From: Helicobacter canadensis MIT 98-5491
Lineage (GTDB): Bacteria; Campylobacterota; Campylobacteria; Campylobacterales; Helicobacteraceae
DNA: 64,000 bases
Direction of reading: 5' to 3'
NCBI RefSeq assembly: GCF_000162575.1
Contig: NZ_CM000776.2
Location: 1,182,950-1,246,949, forward strand
In this document: piece after piece, positions 59,765-64,000 of the stretch
Position numbering within the stretch: the first letter of the stretch is position 1
Layout of the letters: each line of letters starts with the position of its first letter
Position numbers and translations under genes: made by a program
The notes under the pieces: generated by a model
What the model was told of the DNA's origin: nothing
The model's database searches: none
Seen by the model: the letters and a program-made list of their open reading frames with translations, nothing else

Positions 59765-60657
59765 TGCAAAATTCCTCTTCCTTCATCAATGACTTTAACT
59801 TGATAAGTCTTTTTACCCTCAAGTGCTTTAGCTCTTATCACATCGCCAATGGCTCCATTTTTAAGTGCTTCTAGCACAAACTCTAGCACCACTCCTTCTT
59901 CTTGCACACTCACCACAATTTTATCACCCTTTTTGACAACTCGTTTAGCTACTAATCGATCGTGTGTTACCAAGACTTCTTTTGGGGTATAAGAACGCAC
60001 TGCTACTTTGCCAATCTCATCACTTCTCATTAATTCACTACCAATTTTATCAAAAGGAATCTCAACTACACGAATATTTTGATAGGTAATTGTCTGCCCT
60101 CCGCTGATTTCATCTATTGTTACCATTCCCTCTAAAGTGGCATCAAGATTGTATTTAAAAAACACTTTTTTATTACGCCCATTTTCTTCTATTACCACAT
60201 CAAAAGTACCTTCCTTGCGTTTTAAAAGCTTAGAATGAAAATCAATCTCTCTTATTGCATTAGAGTTAAAATCTGTTGGTGTAATTTGTTCTAATTCAAT
60301 CGATCGAATCTTAATATTATTTTTTTTGTATTCTTGCAAAAATAAACCTGCAATATAATTCTTAATGCCTTCAATATCACCTTTAATGCCTTTTTTAAAG
60401 GTAACAACTGAAGATTTTGCACCCATTTGTATGCCTTCTTTTTCAAATAAAGCAATAAGTTGTGAGCTTTTGATTTGAAAATTACTAGAATTTGTAGGAA
60501 TCTCTAAAAGCAAAAAATTGTGATCTAATTGCGGAAATAATGTTTTAGCATAGATTTTATTCTCACTAAAAGAATATTCTTCTTCTAATACAAAATATTC
60601 TAATCCATACAAAGTAATTCCAAAAAAGAGAAAAATTCCAAGAATCCTTTGGAGCAT
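59761..60657 (-). CDS. flgA: Flagellar P-ring assembly chaperone FlgA
   Basis: The 298-residue periplasmic protein has a signal peptide (QRILGIFLFFGITLYGLEYF) and a C-terminal SAF/FlgA domain (about 190-298) with VAVRSYTPKEVLVTHDRLVAKRVVKKGD and a final GDVIRAKALEGKKTYQVKV. FlgA chaperones FlgI for P-ring assembly. Its ATG directly follows the copA stop codon, so its expression appears tied to copA rather than to a flagellar promoter. It is longer than E. coli FlgA (219). Confidence 0.9.
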   Translation of the reverse strand: MLQRILGIFLFFGITLYGLEYFVLEEEYSFSENKIYAKTLFPQLDHNFLLLEIPTNSSNFQIKSSQLIALFEKEGIQMGAKSSVVTFKKGIKGDIEGIKNYIAGLFLQEYKKNNIKIRSIELEQITPTDFNSNAIREIDFHSKLLKRKEGTFDVVIEENGRNKKVFFKYNLDATLEGMVTIDEISGGQTITYQNIRVVEIPFDKIGSELMRSDEIGKVAVRSYTPKEVLVTHDRLVAKRVVKKGDKIVVSVQEEGVVLEFVLEALKNGAIGDVIRAKALEGKKTYQVKVIDEGRGILQ

Positions 60658-62808
60658 TTATTCTCCCTTTAACTTTAGCTTTGTGATACGCAACGCATTG
60701 CTCACTACACTCACTGAACTAAGCGCCATTGCCATTCCTGCAAATGCTGGTTGCAAAATAATTCCAAATGCAGGATACAAGACTCCAGCAGCAATAGGAA
60801 TCAAAACTATATTATATATGTATGCAAAAAATAGATTCTGCTTGATGTTGCTTAAAGTTGCAAAGGAAATTTCAAACACCTTAATAATCCCCTTTAAATC
60901 ATCCTTTAAAAGCAAGACATCTCCTATTTCTTGAGCTAACTCTGTAGCATTAACAAAAGAAATACCAAAATTAGCTTGTTTAAGCGCTAAAGCATCATTA
61001 ATTCCATCTCCCACAAAGCACACTCCACCCTCTTGTGCAAGTTTTGCCACCACTTCGGCTTTTTGTGTGGGATTTACCCCTGCATAAAATCTTGAAATCC
61101 CCACGCTCTTAGCCACTCTCTCCACGCTCTCTATATTATCTCCACTTAAAATAACAGATTGTATTCCTTTAATCTTAAGAGATTCTACCACTTCTTTTGC
61201 GCCATTTTTAATTGAATCTTGCAAATAAAACAAAGCCAAAAGCTTTTCATTATCACATAGGGCAATCACATTTTCCCTGCTTTTTATCTTTTCTATCCTA
61301 CCTAAAATCTCTTCAATCCACCCTAATGATCCCAAAAAATATTCTTTTTTCTGATATTTTGCCCTCACTCCCTTAGCAATAAGATATTCTTTTTCTTGCA
61401 ATTTAATTGCCTGTTTATCTGCTTTAAAATACTCCAAAAATGCCTTTGCAATAGGATGAGGATTGTTCTCTTGCATCGCATAAACCAAACTCGCAAGAAA
61501 GTTTAAATTAAACTCCGCATTTTTTTCAACTAGCTCAACATTCTTTAGCGTAATTTCACCCTTTGTAAGCGTTCCTGTTTTATCAAATACAATCGTTTTA
61601 ATCTGCCTTGCTCTCTCATAAATCTCTGGAGACTTAATTAAAATCTCACTTTTTTTTGCACGCATACTCGCACACACAATCGCTAATGGCACAGCAAGCC
61701 CCAAAGCACAAGGACAAGAGACTACCAAAATAGCTGCTGCAATGGATAAACTAAAGGCAAATCCCATACCCATCATCCACCAAAACACAAAGGCTACAAG
61801 ACTTAAAATCACAATACTTGGCACAAAAATAGAAGCAATCTTATCTGCCATTTTGCCAATAGGCGGTTTTTGAGTTTGTGAAAGCTCCAAAAGATCTAGC
61901 ATTTCATAGACAAAAAACTCATTAGAATCTTTACTAGATTGAATGGTGATTTCGCCATTTAATACCAAACTTCCTCCAATAACTTCACTGCCTACTTCTA
62001 GCACTCTAGGCATTTCTTCGCCATTGATATGCGCGCTACTAACTTCTGCGTTCCCCTTTATTACAATTCCATCTAGCGGAATCTTCTCTCCACTTACCAC
62101 AAGACATTCATCACCTTTTTTAATTTGATTAATAGCAATCCACTCTGCTTTTCCATTTTTTAAGATTCTAGCTTGACTTGGCAGAATCTTAACCAAAGAT
62201 TCAAGCTCATCACCTGCCTTTTTTTTGGCTTTACTTTTCAAAAATTCCCCCAGTAAAACAAAGCAAATCACCGCACTAGAACCTTCAAAATAATACCCAT
62301 TACTCTCACCAATAACAAATAAATATAATGAATACAAATACGCCACACTCGTTCCAAGTGCAATCAACACATTCATATCTGCACTTTTAGTCTTAAAAAA
62401 ACTTTTAGCACCTACATAGAAAGGATAACCACAATACACCTGCACTATCGTTGCCAAAATGAGCTGAATAGTGGAATTCCAAGCGTTATGAAATCCACTC
62501 ATATGTAATATAAAAATCAATAAAAACAAAGGGATTCCAATCCACAAACGCTTTTTTAGACTATGAATATATAAAATTTCTAATTCCTTAGCATTATCCT
62601 TTGAAGCAGGAAATCCATAAGAAGTAATTAATTCAACAATTTCTTGCTCACTCACTTTTGTGGAATCAAAAGCGATTTTTGCCCTACCGCTAATTGCATT
62701 AATCTTAATATTTGTAATGCCTGATACTTTTTTTAAGTTATTTTCAATCGTTGCAGAACAAGCACTACAATGCATTCCGCTAATATTTAATTTCACAACT
62801 TCTGTCAT
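60658..62808 (-). CDS. copA: Copper-exporting P1B-type ATPase
   Basis: The 716-residue pump has one N-terminal HMA domain with GMHCSAC (Cys14, Cys17), eight membrane helices, the transport motif SCPCALG (CPC 365-367), the phosphorylation site DKTGTLT (409), the nucleotide-binding NNPHPIAKAFL (HP), SGDN and GDGINDALAL. These define Cu+ export (CopA). The actuator loop reads INGEEMP rather than the usual TGES-MP, keeping the key Glu. flgA and ubiX follow without gaps. nrdB diverges upstream. Confidence 0.95.
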   Translation of the reverse strand: MTEVVKLNISGMHCSACSATIENNLKKVSGITNIKINAISGRAKIAFDSTKVSEQEIVELITSYGFPASKDNAKELEILYIHSLKKRLWIGIPLFLLIFILHMSGFHNAWNSTIQLILATIVQVYCGYPFYVGAKSFFKTKSADMNVLIALGTSVAYLYSLYLFVIGESNGYYFEGSSAVICFVLLGEFLKSKAKKKAGDELESLVKILPSQARILKNGKAEWIAINQIKKGDECLVVSGEKIPLDGIVIKGNAEVSSAHINGEEMPRVLEVGSEVIGGSLVLNGEITIQSSKDSNEFFVYEMLDLLELSQTQKPPIGKMADKIASIFVPSIVILSLVAFVFWWMMGMGFAFSLSIAAAILVVSCPCALGLAVPLAIVCASMRAKKSEILIKSPEIYERARQIKTIVFDKTGTLTKGEITLKNVELVEKNAEFNLNFLASLVYAMQENNPHPIAKAFLEYFKADKQAIKLQEKEYLIAKGVRAKYQKKEYFLGSLGWIEEILGRIEKIKSRENVIALCDNEKLLALFYLQDSIKNGAKEVVESLKIKGIQSVILSGDNIESVERVAKSVGISRFYAGVNPTQKAEVVAKLAQEGGVCFVGDGINDALALKQANFGISFVNATELAQEIGDVLLLKDDLKGIIKVFEISFATLSNIKQNLFFAYIYNIVLIPIAAGVLYPAFGIILQPAFAGMAMALSSVSVVSNALRITKLKLKGE

Positions 62809-62995
62809 TTTATCCCTTAAATCCTAGGTGTATTAAATATTTATCTCTAAGAAAATATGGCTTTAAAGTTAATTTTATTAAGATTCTAACGAATTCCTTT
62901 TTTAGTTACATTTAAAATCAAGCTATTTTAAATAAAAAACTTATTATAATTACAAAAATAAAACATTTAAAACTAAATGACTTCAAGGAAAACCT

Positions 62996-64000
62996 ATGTT
63001 GCATCGCAAAAAAATTTACAATCCTAGTTCTAACGAAAGCGTTAATGAGCGGAGAATTTTTGGCGGCAACCCAACAAGCATCTTTGAACTTAATAAAATC
63101 AAATACCAATGGGCTTATAACCTTTGGAAAGTAATGCTTGCGAACTCTTGGTTTCCAGAAGAAGTAAATATGACACAAGATAAACGCGATTACGCAGATG
63201 GGCTTACTCCTGAAGAAAAAATTGGCTATGATAGAGCTTTAGCGCAACTTATTTTTATGGATTCTTTACAAACCAATAATCTAATTGATAATGTCAATCC
63301 CTATATCACAAGCCCAGAAATTAATCTTATCTTGGTGCGTCAAGCCTTTGAAGAAGCACTTCATTCACAAAGCTATGCAGTAATGGTAGAATCAATCTCG
63401 GCTAATACCGATGAAATTTATGATATGTGGCGGAGTGATATGCAGCTAAAGGCTAAGAATGATTATATTGCAGAAGTTTATGAGCAGCTTGCAACAAATC
63501 CAATAGAACGCAATATCATCAAAGCAATGTTTGCCAATCAAATTTTAGAAGGGATCTACTTTTATAGCGGTTTTGCCTTTTTTTACACTTTAGCAAGAAG
63601 TGGAAAAATGCTCGGAAGCGCTCAAATGATTCGCTTTATCCAACGCGATGAAGTAACTCATTTGATTTTATTTCAAAATATGATTAACTCTGTTAAAAAA
63701 GAATCTCCAGAACTTTTTACTAAAGATTTAGAAGAAGAAGTTATTGAAATGTTTAGAGAAGCTGTTAAGGTAGAAACTGCGTGGGGAGAATATATCACAC
63801 AAGGACAGATTCTTGGATTAACTAGTGAAATTATTCAAGAATACATTAAATATCTAGCCGATGAGCGATTAAGACGCATTGGGCTACCTACACTTTATAA
63901 TGCCAAACACCCTATCAAATGGGTTGATTCTTTTAGCTCTTTTAATGAGCAAAAAACCAATTTCTTTGAGGGAAATGTAACAAATTACGCAAAAGGGAGT
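62996..64000 (+). CDS. nrdB: Ribonucleotide reductase class I, beta subunit (partial)
   Basis: The frame opens with ATG at 62996 (AAGGA upstream) and reaches the window edge after 335 codons; only a few residues should be missing. It is the R2 subunit that carries the diiron-tyrosyl radical. Ligand motifs are visible: [48 protein letters not shown] and [11 protein letters not shown]. The 187-bp gap to copA holds no further gene and probably both divergent promoters. Confidence 0.95.
   Translation, partial: MLHRKKIYNPSSNESVNERRIFGGNPTSIFELNKIKYQWAYNLWKVMLANSWFPEEVNMTQDKRDYADGLTPEEKIGYDRALAQLIFMDSLQTNNLIDNVNPYITSPEINLILVRQAFEEALHSQSYAVMVESISANTDEIYDMWRSDMQLKAKNDYIAEVYEQLATNPIERNIIKAMFANQILEGIYFYSGFAFFYTLARSGKMLGSAQMIRFIQRDEVTHLILFQNMINSVKKESPELFTKDLEEEVIEMFREAVKVETAWGEYITQGQILGLTSEIIQEYIKYLADERLRRIGLPTLYNAKHPIKWVDSFSSFNEQKTNFFEGNVTNYAKGS

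Noticed and set aside
62918-63178. Minus-strand frame of 86 codons opposite the start of nrdB
   Set aside because: It is antisense to the recognised nrdB reading frame and has no family features.

Overview
The window is a low-GC chromosomal segment from an epsilonproteobacterium, most likely an enterohepatic Helicobacter, perhaps of the H. pullorum/H. canadensis type. The evidence is the Campylobacter-like MOMP porins, Helicobacter-like gene orders (nadC-nadA-psd; PEB4/Cbf2-fba-efp; flgA-ubiX), the UPF0323 lipoprotein next to a GspS-like ATP-grasp gene, and flagellar promoters of epsilonproteobacterial sigma-54 and sigma-28 type. The genus is an inference; the species was not determined. I see no prophage, insertion sequence, CRISPR array or restriction system.

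Layout. 1-3062 (minus): a Maf-type flagellin glycosyltransferase, then an LPP20/FlgP-like protein with its own sigma-54 promoter, a lipoprotein and the start of a probable methyltransferase. 3196-5289 (plus): a methyltransferase, prs and a secreted cyclophilin. 5318-6728 (minus): an EF-hand protein with a sigma-54 promoter, followed by a 29-codon membrane peptide. 6881-12570: a degenerate UDG-family protein, a periplasmic protein, a YgjP-type metalloprotease, a LysR regulator and UvrD. 12572-17493: UppP, a TonB-dependent receptor and a PycA-type biotin carboxylase. 17571-22103 (plus): the rpmH-rnpA-yidD-yidC-jag-mnmE cluster. 22129-26078 (minus): two membrane proteins, hemL, a GspS-like protein and the UPF0323 lipoprotein. 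26328-30399 (plus): MOMP porin 1, thiC and an Mrp ATPase. 30452-38844 (minus): a ten-gene run from the PEB4-type foldase to thiL. 39031-43461 (minus): nrfHA under an FNR-type box, a TRIC-like protein, an HD protein and a small peptide. 43656-50590: rnpB, hypE, a second EF-hand protein (minus, sigma-28 promoter), gdhA, a secreted DNA ligase, marC and a DUF455 gene that seems to start at ATA. 50773-52212 (minus): MOMP porin 2. 52258-53647: a G-poor stretch without genes. 53648-58686 (minus): an rRNA operon, 16S-tRNAIle-tRNAAla-23S-5S. 59021-62808 (minus): copA-flgA-ubiX, with the 3' end of ubiX duplicated in tandem. 62996 to the window end: nrdB, cut by the edge.

How the genes work together. 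The functions are mostly housekeeping: translation and membrane insertion, NAD, thiamine and phosphatidylethanolamine synthesis, heme precursor supply, nitrite ammonification, metal uptake and export. A flagellar thread runs through separate loci: Maf, the FlgP-like protein, FlgA, and two EF-hand proteins carrying sigma-54 and sigma-28 promoters.

The least explained items are the two EF-hand proteins, two look-alike single-span micro-peptides (5318-5407 and 43366-43461), the ATA start at 49757, and two perfect tandem duplications (109 and 173 bp) on either side of the rRNA operon. The duplications may be recent mutations or assembly seams. Coordinates of rRNA ends and all promoters are my reading of the sequence and were not computed.
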